Origin: Atrichornis clamosus | Taxonomy: Eukaryota > Chordata > Aves > Passeriformes > Menuridae | Length of the DNA stretch: 64,000 nucleotides | Assembly: GCA_013400975.1 (NCBI GenBank) | Contig: WBMZ01006357.1 | Location: 124,001-188,000 of the forward strand | Reading direction: 5' to 3' | Shown: one piece after another, positions 34,431 through 45,078 of the stretch | Layout of the letters: each line of letters opens with the position of its first letter | Numbering within the stretch: the first letter of the stretch is position 1 | Translations under genes and position numbers: made by a program | Notes under the pieces: model-generated | Databases searched by the model: none | What the model was told of the DNA's origin: nothing | Seen by the model: only the letters and a program-made list of their open reading frames with translations

Positions 34431-36700
34431 GGGGAGAGATGAACAGATTTACTATAAAGATGCACAACCTCCTTTACAGTGGAGTACCTCATTCGGTTTA
34501 AGGATATATACATCATTGGTATTTATATTAATTTCAGCTGTCCCATCATATTCTTTTATACAAAGGAATACTAAAACAACTGTTACAGAGCACAGCTAAC
34601 TAGATATTACATGTATCTGTCTCTCTGGTTTAAAGAGTCATTTTTGTCTGTCTAGGTGTGAGCAATGTGTTAGAGGCTGAGTGGTTTAGTAAGCAGAGAA
34701 GTCTTGTGATGGAGAGTTTTTTTACTTAAAGGCTGAAGACTAACTCTTCATTTCCACATAATGGTTCCCAGAACTAGCTATTATTCACTGTACATCTATG
34801 CTGTGAAAGGGTAACACATATAATTAAAACTAATGTAGGTATTTCAACTGTTTGGGTACAGATTACCATAAGTCTCTTTTAATTCATAAGCATCATATCT
34901 ATTCTATGTTTTGCAAGCAAGAGCAAAAGTGTAAGATATATTGTTTCCAAACTGTGATGAGTCAATGATAGACTATTTAAAGCTTCCTTTTCAGGTGAGT
35001 GGCAATCCCCATGTCTGCTTTCAAATTTATGATCTTCCTTCCTGCCTTTAATTGTCCTAGTTTTCCTGAGGAAATTAAAACATAATGGTATAAACCAGCC
35101 ATTTTGTTGTACGTAATGCATATCATTTGCCTTTAAACTCTACTGGTTTTTAGCCATCTAAGGTAAGAGCACAGAATTTGTGTGCTGTGGGCCTGAGTCA
35201 GTGCTGTGATGGTGCTGAGCAGGTTCTGCTGCTTGGAGGACACTCAGGGCCACATCCAGGCCTGAAGTAATCTCATACAATTTCAGATGCTTGGAACTCG
35301 GGAGCTGAATCTATGTTAGTGACCATAGCCACTGGAGAAACAACTCTGCAGAGCAATTCTTCACATGCTCTGCTCTGAAGAGTCGCCAGTGTTGCAAACC
35401 AGGCAGGGCAATTAGCCCTTTCTGCAGGAGAACCTTCCACAGTGAGACAATCAGGTATGAAAAAAAGCCTCTGCCAGAGTGCAAAGGGATTCACACTTAA
35501 CTGCGCCTGCACCCCTCAGTGTGATAAACTGCCCTGGAATGTGTGCACTCACCAGGGAACAGTCTGATAGTGATCCAGGTCCTTCCACCCAAACCATCCC
35601 CACGAGGTCATACTCAGATTTCAAGTTCATAAAGAGCTAAAGCCTGAAGTCCCTGCTTAGGTATCTGCTGTGCCCTTGCATTCAGCCTTCTGCAGGGGTT
35701 GAGTTGCAGACATCTCTGAGATAAATTCTCCTCCATCCCCTCTTGCCAGCTCATACGAAAGGAAAGTTTAATATTTCAGTTTCAGTGCTTCTTATCCATT
35801 AAGTTTATTTTAATCAATGGGATGGAAAGGGAGGTATCAGTGCTTGCAAACCAGGACTTCTTGGCAGTATTGATGCCACTTTTGTCTTATGTTTGATACA
35901 TGTCCCCTTCTGTTTCCATGCCTAACTTGTTAAGTGACCTGACACAGAGCACACTGAAATCTGTGGGTCTCAGAGCAGGCCTGTGATGGGCTGGATGTGT
36001 AGAGCTGAGTATATTGAGAAAGCATGAGATCTTCAGCCAAGCTGAAAAGTTGTGCCGAACTTTTAACTGCCTCGACATAACTTCCATTGATAAAATACCT
36101 TTTAACATTATGCCCCTCCTGAATTTTTCATGGGGAACTAATTTAATTCTCCTTCATAATCTCTGTAGAAACAGCAGGCTCTTATTTTATGAGAACAATC
36201 CATTTTAATTTTCATTTATAGATGAGACCAATCTTTACAATAAAGCTTTTATCACTGCAGCTTCTTTAAAGGATTAAAAAGACGTAAGGGAAACAGAGTT
36301 TGAAATACTGATTTTTTTTTTTTTTTTTTTTAGGTAGTCAAATGCTGAATCACTACAAAATATGCATTGTGCTCTTCAACCTGCTACCAAGGAGACTGAG
36401 AAAGTAGGCACTTTTCCCGTGTTGGTCTGTGTCATCCTCTCATGGTGTCTGTTCTACAAACAGCATCATTTGTGCATTTTAGCATCAAAAAGCTTGCAAG
36501 TGAAACTCTCGTGTAAACCAAAGGTGAGACAAATACTGGCTCAGCAGAGTAGTCCAGGTTGTATTGATGTCCTCTAGAGGTTACTTTGCTGAAGTCATTC
36601 AGGTAAATAGGACACTTCACAGAGACTAGTCTATTTGCCAAGCACAGCCTCTGTGCCTGTTGAATAATAGTTTATTCACATTTGGTGGTTATCTGAGTCT
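34430..36700. other. Unique AT-rich non-coding sequence
   Basis: No gene recognised. It contains a 20-nt T run at 36312-36331 ending in TAG|GTAG, which looks like a splice acceptor but is followed by no supportable exon. The rest is AT-rich with short open frames. Confidence 0.5.
36312..36331. repeat. Poly(T) run, 20 nt
   Basis: A homopolymer of 20 T flanked by GA and AGG. It could be the tail of a reverse-orientation retroelement, but no element is recognised upstream. Confidence 0.9.
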
Positions 36701-36708
36701 CTACATTT

Positions 36709-37021
36709 TCACAGAACCACAAAAACATGGAATACCCTGGGCTGGAAGGGACCTTAAAGATCATTTTGTTCCAACCCCCCCTGCCATGGGCAGGGACATC
36801 TTCCACTAGACCAGGTTGCACCAAGCCCCATCCAGCCTGGCCTTGAACACTCCCAGGGATGGGGCAGCCACAGCTTCTCTGGGCAACCTGTGCCAGGGCC
36901 TCATGACCCTCACAGGGAAGCATTCCTTCCTAATATCTAATCTAAACCTGCCTTCCTTCAGTTTGAGACCATTCCCCCTTGCCCTGTCACTACATGCACT
37001 TGCAAAAAGTATCTCTCCAAT
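36709..37021 (-). mobile_element. CR1 LINE 3' fragment, minus strand
   Basis: The + strand reads 'aacatggaataccctgggctggaagggaccttaaagatcat', 'ccatgggcagggacatcttccactagaccaggttgc', 'ccatccagcctggccttgaacactcccagggatgg' and 'cctaatatctaatctaaacctgcc', the classic complement of the CR1 3' region. It is well preserved, so a fairly young copy. The 5' truncation is near 37021, about 20 bp before the solo LTR. Sequence beyond the LTR does not resume CR1, so the LTR sits next to the element rather than inside it. Confidence 0.96.
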
Positions 37022-37034
37022 GCATGTATTTTGT

Positions 37035-37039
37035 ACATA
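37035..37039. repeat. Target-site duplication, left copy (ACATA)
   Basis: ACATA immediately precedes the LTR and is repeated immediately after it at 37927-37931. Confidence 0.9.
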
Positions 37040-37182
37040 TGTCCCAGTTTGAAAAGGAGATATCTGCCAAGGAGGGCAGCAACCCTCCTGGAATAGAAAG
37101 GATTATCCCTTCCCCCAACTTACTGTAGTTTTGAAAATTACAAGGCTTTTGAGCACAAATGTGGGAAAATGAATAACAGTTC

Positions 37183-37188
37183 TTTACT
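37183..37188 (-). terminator. LTR polyadenylation-signal-like hexamer AGTAAA
   Basis: On the minus strand AGTAAA occurs in the position expected for an LTR R region, followed by AT-rich then G/T-containing sequence. It is a known weaker variant of AATAAA. Assignment is by position and orientation only. Confidence 0.4.
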
Positions 37189-37201
37189 TGAAATATATGT
37201 G

Positions 37202-37219
37202 TATATATATATATATATA
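37202..37219. repeat. (TA)n microsatellite in the LTR
   Basis: Nine TA units lie within the LTR next to CCTAGG. They probably expanded after insertion or are part of the family consensus. Confidence 0.9.
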
Positions 37220-37353
37220 ACCTAGGAGAACAAACAGCAACAGTACAACAACAAACACCAGTACCAGACTCCCCGCCTGTCACCCGGTTTCCCCTGTGGT
37301 GTAGTTACGGTCCCACCCGGGTAGGGGCGCTGGTGAGGCAGGGCAGGCAGGGA

Positions 37354-37441
37354 GGCTGCAGTCCGGTGGAGCGGTGGCTGCAGTCCAGTGGAGATGGTGG
37401 TTGCAGTCCTGTGGAAAATGGTGAATGCAGTCCAGGCTGAG
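37354..37441. repeat. 22-24 bp minisatellite, four units, in the LTR
   Basis: Units at 37354-37375, 37376-37398, 37399-37422 and 37423-37441 share the core TGCAGTCC followed by a GTGGA-type segment, with the last unit partial. Read on the minus strand the core is GGACTGCA. The array lies between the LTR TATA box and the AGTAAA signal, that is in the transcribed part. Confidence 0.85.
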
Positions 37442-37529
37442 AGCAGTGATCCTTTGGAGGTCCTGCCACTCCCTCGGATCTGCTGAGGCGATGCCAAAGA
37501 GAGTGAGTCCCAAGGCCCAGGCAGGCTTC

Positions 37530-37536
37530 ATTATAT
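37530..37536 (-). promoter_or_regulatory. LTR TATA box
   Basis: The minus strand reads GGGAATATAATGAAGCCTG, a TATA element in a GC-rich flank, at a sensible distance from the U3 start for an LTR promoter. It supports the minus orientation. Confidence 0.6.
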
Positions 37537-37926
37537 TCCCGCCGGGGTGTCCATGTACCTCCCCCAGGGGGGAGCATTTCCCAATGGAATGATGAGATAA
37601 GGTAGTTCGGGAGGTTCTGGGCGGTTGGGTGGTTAGAGCTGCCCATTGTCCATGATGGCCATTAACAGAGATGGCCTCCTCAGGATGGGTGTGATTATTG
37701 CTGGGGCTGTCAGGGGGAAGCTCTCCCAGCTGTGTCTTTTGTGAAGCCAAAAGAGGCTCTACCTCACCACAGGATTCCCCTTATCTTATCTAACCCCAGC
37801 TTGCAGTCCCAGGGGCCGAACATGCACCGGGCAGTTGTTGCAATCGACGTGTCATTAATGGCTCATCAGGGCTGATGCAGATGGGGGAGAATACATTGTT
37901 CTACTACATCCCCACAACCCAGGACA

Positions 37927-37931
37927 ACATA
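37927..37931. repeat. Target-site duplication, right copy (ACATA)
   Basis: It matches the left copy at 37035-37039 exactly. Confidence 0.9.
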
Positions 37932-40150
37932 TTATTTACAAGCCGTAGCATTTGAGTTGCAAAAGCAAGTCCTTCCAGGGACAGCATTTCTGTTCATTCA
38001 TTTAAAGTTTGTTTTTCCTAAACACACATGTGACAATGCATCATTTACCCCAGAAGACCATGACAATTAGTGTTAAGTAAGATGTGAAGCAATATTAATA
38101 AGATTTAAATTCTAATTACTGCCCATAGGGCATAGATACAACTTAATACACATCTTTCCACACTACTGTAGGATACATTTTGTTTTCAAAATATCTTTCT
38201 GAAGTCTCTGCTGCTTCCATATGTTGCTTTTAAATATCAGATGAGTTTTTCCAGTTAGTTTTAACATCTTATGCTGTGCCCAGCTGATGTAATTTGGCAG
38301 AGATCCATTATACTATTGGAAATATGTCAGTCTATACCAGCTGAGATTACAGCTCAGTTCTAGTTTTAAATATAATTTGCATCTTTTTAATGCTTTCTCG
38401 AACAATGCTAGTAAAACCTGTTTTATCTCAGTTTGTGTCCTCAGCAAGCATATGGGCAAAAGTTAACATCTTGGAGAAGACAAAAGAGAACAGGTCCTGT
38501 CCCCACTCAGTCTTCAAGGCAAATATCCCTTACAAAGTCATGACAGGAGGCACTGAGTTTCCATAAGAGCAATGGCATAGGAGAACATAATATGCCATTT
38601 TAAGTGGTTCTGAAAACAGAGCTAAATTCAAAGCACTGAAGAGAATCTTCTTGACTTCAACTCTGGTGCTGCTTAAATTATTCACTGTAAATATATGACC
38701 ATACTGATTTAGCACTTTTGCTGTTCTTTGTGATTTTGTTGAATGAGATGACCTTGATTTGCTGACTGTTGAAAGCACAGTTTTGCCTGTTAAATAACTT
38801 TCAAATGTTCACCTTGGGCTGCATAAAGCTGTTACTGATAGGCTCAAATAATTCTTCCTCTTGAAGTGCCAGTCTGGTTATATCAAAAGAAGGACACACA
38901 CATTGGTCTCATGATCCAACAAAAAGTCCTGGTTTGGCAGGGCTCTGTGCTTGTCTGGAGTTGCCACGTGCTGGTGGTCCCTTGTGTGGTCTCTCATCTC
39001 CACAACCTGATATTCCCCACAGGATGTTAGAAGTGGATGTCAGGGACTAACGATGCTTTGGGGTGGAGCGGCTAACTCCTGTGTGTTCTCCCCCGCCTTG
39101 GGTTCATTTTCCCCAGGTGTCTTTGGGATGGTTGTTTGTACCACAGGTGAATCCAAGCGTCATGAGAGGGGCTCTCCACAGGGACTGCAAGCTGGCCTAA
39201 GGGGGGGCTGGAACAGAGCTCTCCCAAATGTGTGTCAGCTGCAGGAGTGGCATTCCAGCACAGCAAAATCCACTCTCTCAGCTAAGCTCACCCCAGCACT
39301 GGGCAGTGCAGTAAAAAGCCACAGTGGGATATATCCTGACATGCTGCCAAGCTTGGCACTGTGGAGATTTCCCTTTGCTGTGAGGGGACAGCCCAGCACA
39401 GCTGTGTGGGAGCTGTTCTCCTGTGCTCTGGGAGCCTACAGATAGATATCCATCACTGCTCCTTGTCTCCACAGCCAGACACAACCCGTACAACAGGGGC
39501 TATGCTCAACTGAGCTGTTCCTTAAGATATTTAATAACAGGAAACATGGATAATAACTGGTTAAGTCAATAAAACCAGAAGGATTGAACAAGAGCATAAA
39601 GCAAATGCCAGGTGATGAAGGTAAAGCATGGATAAAGATGGGTGTTGTCAAAGTGGAAGGTGACGTATTTGACTAAAAGTAGCTTCTCCTGGAGGCTCAG
39701 TCCTTCTGGGAACATTAGCATTTAGGTGACAGTAATTGATATCACCTGCTGGTGTGGTCCCTTAGGTAAAAAGCTTCAGCTGTGCCACAGAATGGGTTTA
39801 TCACAGCAGTTGTTCTCCCAGGGTCAATGATGTCGCCTTTCCTGAGGAAAAAGTCCCCTCTTGGGTGCTTTCAGAGTGCTTCAGGAAACTGTGTCTGCCA
39901 TAAACAATGCCCGCACTGAGGCATCACCCCAGCCTTTCCTGAAGCATCTCACTTCTTCCTTCTCCCATCTTATGAAGCACCTGGCACTCTGGGGCTTTCT
40001 CGGCCTCCAGAAGGGAAAATTTGGGTTATTTTTCTAAAAGCATTTTTCTAAAGTCAGAAAGCTTTAAATGTCTGTCCCATTCCTAATATCTCTAAAAGCT
40101 GGTTTTGGGCCATTCTGCTCAAGTCTGGGGTTTGTCAGAGTTAAGTGTAT
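37932..40150. other. Unique non-coding sequence
   Basis: No gene recognised. The stretch 38298-38350 ('ccattatactattggaaatatgtcagtctataccagctgag') resembles an ancient archosaur/turtle repeat containing 'gatttacaccagctgag'. The section 38900-39480 is richer in GC, with open frames but no domain. Confidence 0.45.
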
Positions 40151-40155
40151 GAGTG

Positions 40156-40268
40156 ATAGTCTCAGGCACATGGTGTGATTCCTGGGGACGGTGCTGTGCA
40201 GGGCCAGGAGTTGGACTCGATGATCCTTGTGGGTCCTGTCCAACTCAGCAGATTCTGTGATTCTGTGA
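40156..40268 (+). mobile_element. CR1 LINE 3'-end fragment with intact tail
   Basis: The + strand reads 'cacatggtgtgattcctggggacggtgctgtgcagggccaggagttggactcgatgatcc', then 'tgtgggtcctgtccaactcagca', then two ATTCTGTG units (40252-40267). This is the CR1 terminus with its 8-bp tail repeat preserved. Only about 110 bp remain; the element is heavily 5'-truncated. Confidence 0.95.
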
Positions 40269-41039
40269 TATCTGAAATCTGCTCAAGTGTGAGTGGGAAA
40301 GCAAGACAGATGCCATTTGGGAAATGGAAATTTCAGTGTGAGGACGTTATTGCGCTACTTTTATACAGCAACAAAATAAAGCTTAAAGGTCTCTTCTGTG
40401 CATGCCACTTTCAGTATGTCAGGGAAAAGATATTTTTACATATACAAAGCAAAGCAAACTCTCAGAGGCTGCCAGCTCATTCCAGATGACATCAAAATGC
40501 CAGTACCTGGAAAGAAGAAGTTTTGAGGAATAGTAAAATGCAGGGCACAGACTAGAGTATCAAAACTCTTCTCCAAAGCAGTTTGAGGATGTCTATGTGC
40601 AAGGGCATGCTGCTTTTAGCTGTCCTATTAATGTCTCTCTTATCAGAGATTTTAACATAAAAAGCTTTTGATAAGTTTTGGGCTGATTTTCATGTCCAAA
40701 GGGCCTTTAAATATGCTTCTTTTGACCTGAAGGAAGCATTGCTTGCCAAGGGAAACTTAATGTCAATACAAACGCAAAAGTGAGTGGTAGCACTGGTATC
40801 CTTAATGCTGGCCACCAATGAAACTTCCAGCACTTCCTGCATTAAATGCTCCTCATCAAGGTATGAGTGGAGTTCATGAGACATTTGAACTTTATCCTGT
40901 TGTGGTTTAAGACAGTTGGGTTGTGTTGCAGCCCTTGGCAATGCTGCTAGTCTGCACCAGTTGGACACATCTCCCTGGCCATCAGTCTTCACAGGGTGTT
41001 GCACACAGCAACTGGCAAATATTCAGTGGTTTTTCTGTT

Positions 41040-41190
41040 GCTTGTATTTCTCCTAATGGAACTCCTAAGTAACCTAATTGGCAATTCCCATTTTAATGAG
41101 CTCCTTATTATGGGGTTAATAACCTGCATTATTTTGTGTGGTTCTAGCCATTAGCAGCTTGATGTTAAATGGTTTTAATTTGTTTTGATG
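41040..41190. promoter_or_regulatory. Candidate homeodomain-factor enhancer
   Basis: At least eight TAAT/ATTA cores occur in about 135 bp, several in extended homeodomain contexts: CTAATGG (41053), CTAATTGG (41075), TTTAATGAG (41092), GGTTAATAAC (41115), CCATTAGC (41148) and TTTTAATTTG (41173). The stretch contains no recognised repeat. Such density is typical of conserved developmental enhancers, but conservation cannot be judged here. Confidence 0.3.
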
Positions 41191-41588
41191 CTCATCTGTT
41201 GACTTAGTGTCTCAAAAAGTAAATAGTTCAGTGCAGATTTGATCAGGAACGAATTTGGTATATGCCCTTAAGGTCCTAAATGAAGTCAGCAACCCTTCCA
41301 CTGTCTGCCCTCTTTCAATTTGCCTTATTAAGACTTTCCCAAGACCCAGCAGGGTGCATCTTTCCCGTATGATGCTCCACAAAGTTGTCCTGCCACTGCA
41401 GTAATTGGTGGTGTGCTATCGTAACCCAGCAGGCCGCTTTCAAAGCACCTCTCCAGGTGTTCAGCACAAGGAATGAACTGACACTGGCACCTTGGGGAAA
41501 AAAAAGAGGAAAGAAATCTGCAAAGGCACCTGAATGGGTGGGGGAGGAGGAGGAGGACCAGTTCCCAGGGATTTCACACATAACTTCT

Positions 41589-41602
41589 GTTGCTATGGCA
41601 AT
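41589..41602. promoter_or_regulatory. RFX X-box-like motif
   Basis: GTTGCTATGGCAAT differs from the palindromic RFX consensus GTTGCCATGGCAAC at two positions and keeps both half sites. It is the best of four X-box-like words in the window. Confidence 0.4.
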
Positions 41603-43538
41603 CGCTCTGTCTGTCTGTACTTGTTCAGAGCAACAGCTTCGTCCGGAGCCACAAAGTCAGGCAATTTCAGTAGTTCTCATTTGGGAATGTGGGGAACAAA
41701 CAAAGGGGGTGTTTACTCCAAAGAAAGGTGATGTGGGAGGGGGTGTGATAGAGAGAGAAGAAGAGTTTGCAAATATGCATTAACCTGGTGCCTGTTCTCA
41801 CCAGGGTGTCGTCTGGGGCACGTCTGTGTACAGCACCCAGCACAGCCACCACCTGAGTTTCAGCTGGAGCTTCCAGGCAGAGCCACAGTACAGATAAGCA
41901 AAAAGGTTTGGGGCAGGGAAGTGAGAATTCAGCAATCACAGCCTCCAGCATGTGGAGGAACTACAAAACGTGTCTCTTACCCAAATGTCTCTTTTACGTG
42001 CTCCCAAGTAAGTAGGATGGGAGAAAGTGTTGAATCACAGATATTGTCCTTGGTGAAACACCGTCTCACCCACAAATTGCTTCCAACACTAATAGCAACA
42101 TGGCACAGACAAGAATCTGTGGGAAGAGTGAGTCACTGGAAATGACATATTTATATAGCACCCCTCAGCATTGTATTATGGCATCTCTGCTTTAATGGGA
42201 TCCAATTCTAGAGGTACTGCTGCTAGACCTTGAGGATGTACTCAGCCGTCAAGCTCTGCTTAACCTTGGCCTTTCCAAATATAGGAGCAGGTCAAAGTGT
42301 TCCTTACAACAGAGTACAAGGTGGCTCACTTCCACTGACCTTGAGGCAGGCCAGATTTCAGCTGTGTTTCGTGATGCTACCCTTGCCACATAGCAAAGGT
42401 GCTGCAGCACAAGTCTCACCTGCATGCAAGTAATCTTGCTTCTGCACAAGGTATTTTCACCAGGGTAGCATGGAACAAAAACTCCATACCTTCCCACACC
42501 CTCTTCACTGCGTGATTTCAGGAAACTGCTCCCTCATGATAAAAAGTTCCTGCAATAAAGCACCCCGAGGTGTTGGGTTTTAAGCTTTTCCAGAGAACAA
42601 GACGTGTCCTGCTTCGAGAAGTACTCGCCAGGGTGCAGCCTGCCAAGTGCTAGGATACAGACTCAGATAATTGGTTTCTTTACCTTTTTTTGCTGAATTG
42701 AGCTGGATCAAGTCTTCTTAAGAAAAGAGTATCTTGGCACAGCCTGGATAGAAAACAAAGATAATGCCAGTTGCGTGTTAACTTTTCAACTGGCATGTAT
42801 TTTGTTGTTTAGAGCTGGTATTAGTGGGATGTGATTTCCTCTCTGGTGCCAGAGAGGTTAATGTAACTGTCACTGCAATCATCTGAGTTAGGCAACACAT
42901 ATCTCGGTTTAAATCATGCTTCACATGTGGACTTAGAGTATTGAAAGCATTTAGGATTTCAATCCACACTTCCTTTTTCAAGTCAAGGCTTCTTTCAGCT
43001 TCTCCGAATACTTTTGAATGACTTTTTAAAGAAACTGAACCAGGTGGATACAATTTCCAGCATGCAGAGCAGTACAAACTCTGCACCATGATCCTCACGC
43101 CCCATGAGTCTTGCTCTGAGCATGGACTGCATGGCAGTGCCTGCCATCCTTCCCTGAACCCTCACAGCCACCAGCAAGGCTGTGGAGGAGCTTCTTCTCT
43201 GTTTCCCTGCATCTTCCAGAAAAGTTTCCTGGCTTCATGTGCCCTGGAATCTAATTTTATCTGGAAAAAATGTGAGGTTCCCTCTCATGTTCTGGTTGCT
43301 GGTATATGCAGCACCCTGAGGAAGAGAGCCTCTGACTGGGGAAAACTCCTACCAGAAAGCCCTGCTCCAAATAAACACCAGGCAATGCCCCCATTTTGTC
43401 AAGCCATGCAGCTTCCCTGGTTTCTGGTGGTTAGAGCCATGTGAATCTCCCTCACTTTCAGTAGCAGGATGGGGATTTTCCCAGCTGTTGAAATATTCCA
43501 CTTAAACACATGGGCTCCTAATGGGATTGCCTCCCCAC

Positions 43539-43546
43539 TATAAAAG
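43539..43546 (+). promoter_or_regulatory. TATA-like motif TATAAAAG
   Basis: A good TATA word lies in a moderately GC-rich context (CTCCCCACTATAAAAGTGAG). No downstream gene is recognised within the window, so it is only a candidate. Confidence 0.2.
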
Positions 43547-45050
43547 TGAGAAGTAGTAGGGCCTATCTGAAGTCAACTGCCTGCAATCGTGTTTCTCTTT
43601 GAGAAAAATCTCACTTTTTCCAGAGGGCTCCCCCAGCCTGGAAGCCTGGAGATAAGGAGGGAAAGATAAAAGCTGCGCTGCAGGGCTGTTTGCATTGGAA
43701 GAGACAATAAAGTTGATGATAGTAAATGCTGAGTGTATGAGACTGAATGGATGGATGGAAAATTACTGAGATATTATATGCTGCTTTATCTTGGGAACTG
43801 AAGCAAATGTGATTTCTAGCCCAGTGTGATATGATACTGGCTGAGCTGCATCCTAAGATACACAGCAGAACGCCTGGCCTCTCCTGCCGGCCAGCCCGCT
43901 GCTCTTCTCAGGATTCTTTTCCAGGAGCTTCAGGGCATGGACAGAGGGTAGTCTGGGGACTGGCATATCTACCAGAAACAACCAGGCTGTCAAAAATCGT
44001 GTCCTACCTGTGCCATCCCAGGGAAAATCATACAGCCCTGTTCCTCACCTTCCTTTGATTTTTATCTGCGTTCTTTTGGGGTTCTGAGCCTTAATCTGCC
44101 TGTCAGTCACTCTATGTTAATTTATTTTTTTTTAAGGGCTAGCAGCACTTCCCTTCCCACAGCCGTGTTGTGTAGATAAATAGGTGATGCCTAAGGGTGT
44201 AAACTCCAAGCCTTTCTGGCAGAGTGAACCTGAGGCCAGCACTGGGAGTTGGCCGCTGGGGCAGCAGAATAAGAGGCTGTACTGCCCTTATAACAACACC
44301 CAAAACAACAAACAAATGAGTGAGACACTTCCCTAGCATCTGAAGCCTTCCTAACCCTTTCCCAGTGTTCACCATCGCCAGAAAAATTCTTCATGAAGCA
44401 CTGACTGAGTAGAAGGAGGCACAGGGAGCCTTTCTGTTCTCCAGCCTGTGGGTTGCTGTGTTGCACTCGATACCTCTGTGATGGTGAGATGAATTCTTAA
44501 ATGCAAGATCCACAAAAACAGAAGGCTGCTGATGTAGCTGAGCTGGGTGTACCCTTCATCATCGTTTTATATTTTTCCCTTCCTTCTTTTCTTCTCCCCC
44601 TTTATGTCAGTGAGTCCCAGCAGGGGCTGGAGTGCAGGACTGAGACCAGGCTGCATGTGGGGAAGCACACACAAAGCCCAAAGGATGCATCTGGGTCCAT
44701 TCCGGGGAACTGACTGCAGCCTGGGGTCATCTGTACCCAACAACCAGGTCTGCTCTGCGTTAGTCCCCATGCAGGGGCCCTCATGCACCCAGATCCAAAA
44801 CGGACTGTGATGAGCTCAACAACAGCCTGCACCCTTCTCCTTTCCAAAATTGCTGCAGAGACATGATGGGCACTGCAGGAACTACAGCTTTGGTTTGCTT
44901 TACACATGGTGTTTCCAAAGGAAAGCCTTTGAAGCATTAGGAGAATGGGAAGGATGGAAATAAATGTATGGGCTAAATTCCTCTTAGATATAAATCTACT
45001 GGGGCCATCAGGGAATAACTTGCCCCATTGCCTTCTAATCTGAATCAAAA

Positions 45051-45078
45051 TTCTTTTTTCTTTTTTTTCTTTTTTCAG
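45051..45078 (+). promoter_or_regulatory. Strong splice-acceptor-like polypyrimidine tract plus CAG
   Basis: A tract of 25 nt with only C and T ends in CAG at 45076-45078. A GAG|GTAGGT donor-like sequence follows at 45099-45105, which would define a 21-nt in-frame micro-exon. Both signals are good in isolation, but splice-like words arise often by chance in non-coding DNA. Confidence 0.2.

Larger units (their letters stand above)
37040..37926 (-). mobile_element. Complete solo LTR of an endogenous retrovirus, ERVL-like, minus strand
   Basis: The 887-bp element starts TGTCC and ends GGACA, giving perfect inverted TG...CA termini, and is flanked by the 5-bp direct repeat ACATA. A 5-bp duplication is usual for class III (ERVL) elements. 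There is no internal retroviral sequence, so it is a solo LTR left by recombination between two LTRs. Orientation is minus: read that way, a TATA box (37530-37536) lies about 390 bp from the U3 start, and a polyadenylation-like AGTAAA (37183-37188) lies about 350 bp further on. It retains many CpG and sharp ends, so it is relatively young. Open frames inside it (up to 156 codons) are not viral genes; they reflect stop-poor composition and the internal minisatellite. Confidence 0.92.
40270..43500. other. Unique non-coding sequence
   Basis: No gene recognised. It contains the TAAT-rich patch at 41040-41190 and the X-box-like motif at 41589 (both listed separately), a GGA run at 41541-41560 and a CTGT run near 41609. 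Confidence 0.5.

Noticed and set aside
36312..36334. T20 followed by TAG|GT considered as a splice acceptor
   Set aside because: No branch-point-like sequence stands out, no conserved-looking frame follows, and the T run is a plain homopolymer.
37354..37441. Array considered as CRISPR-like
   Set aside because: Units are contiguous with no unique spacers, the element is an LTR, and the genome is eukaryotic.
37280..37750. 156-codon frame inside the LTR, considered as a retroviral gene remnant
   Set aside because: It lies entirely within LTR sequence between promoter and polyadenylation-like signals and is built partly from the minisatellite. It shows no gag, pol or env features.
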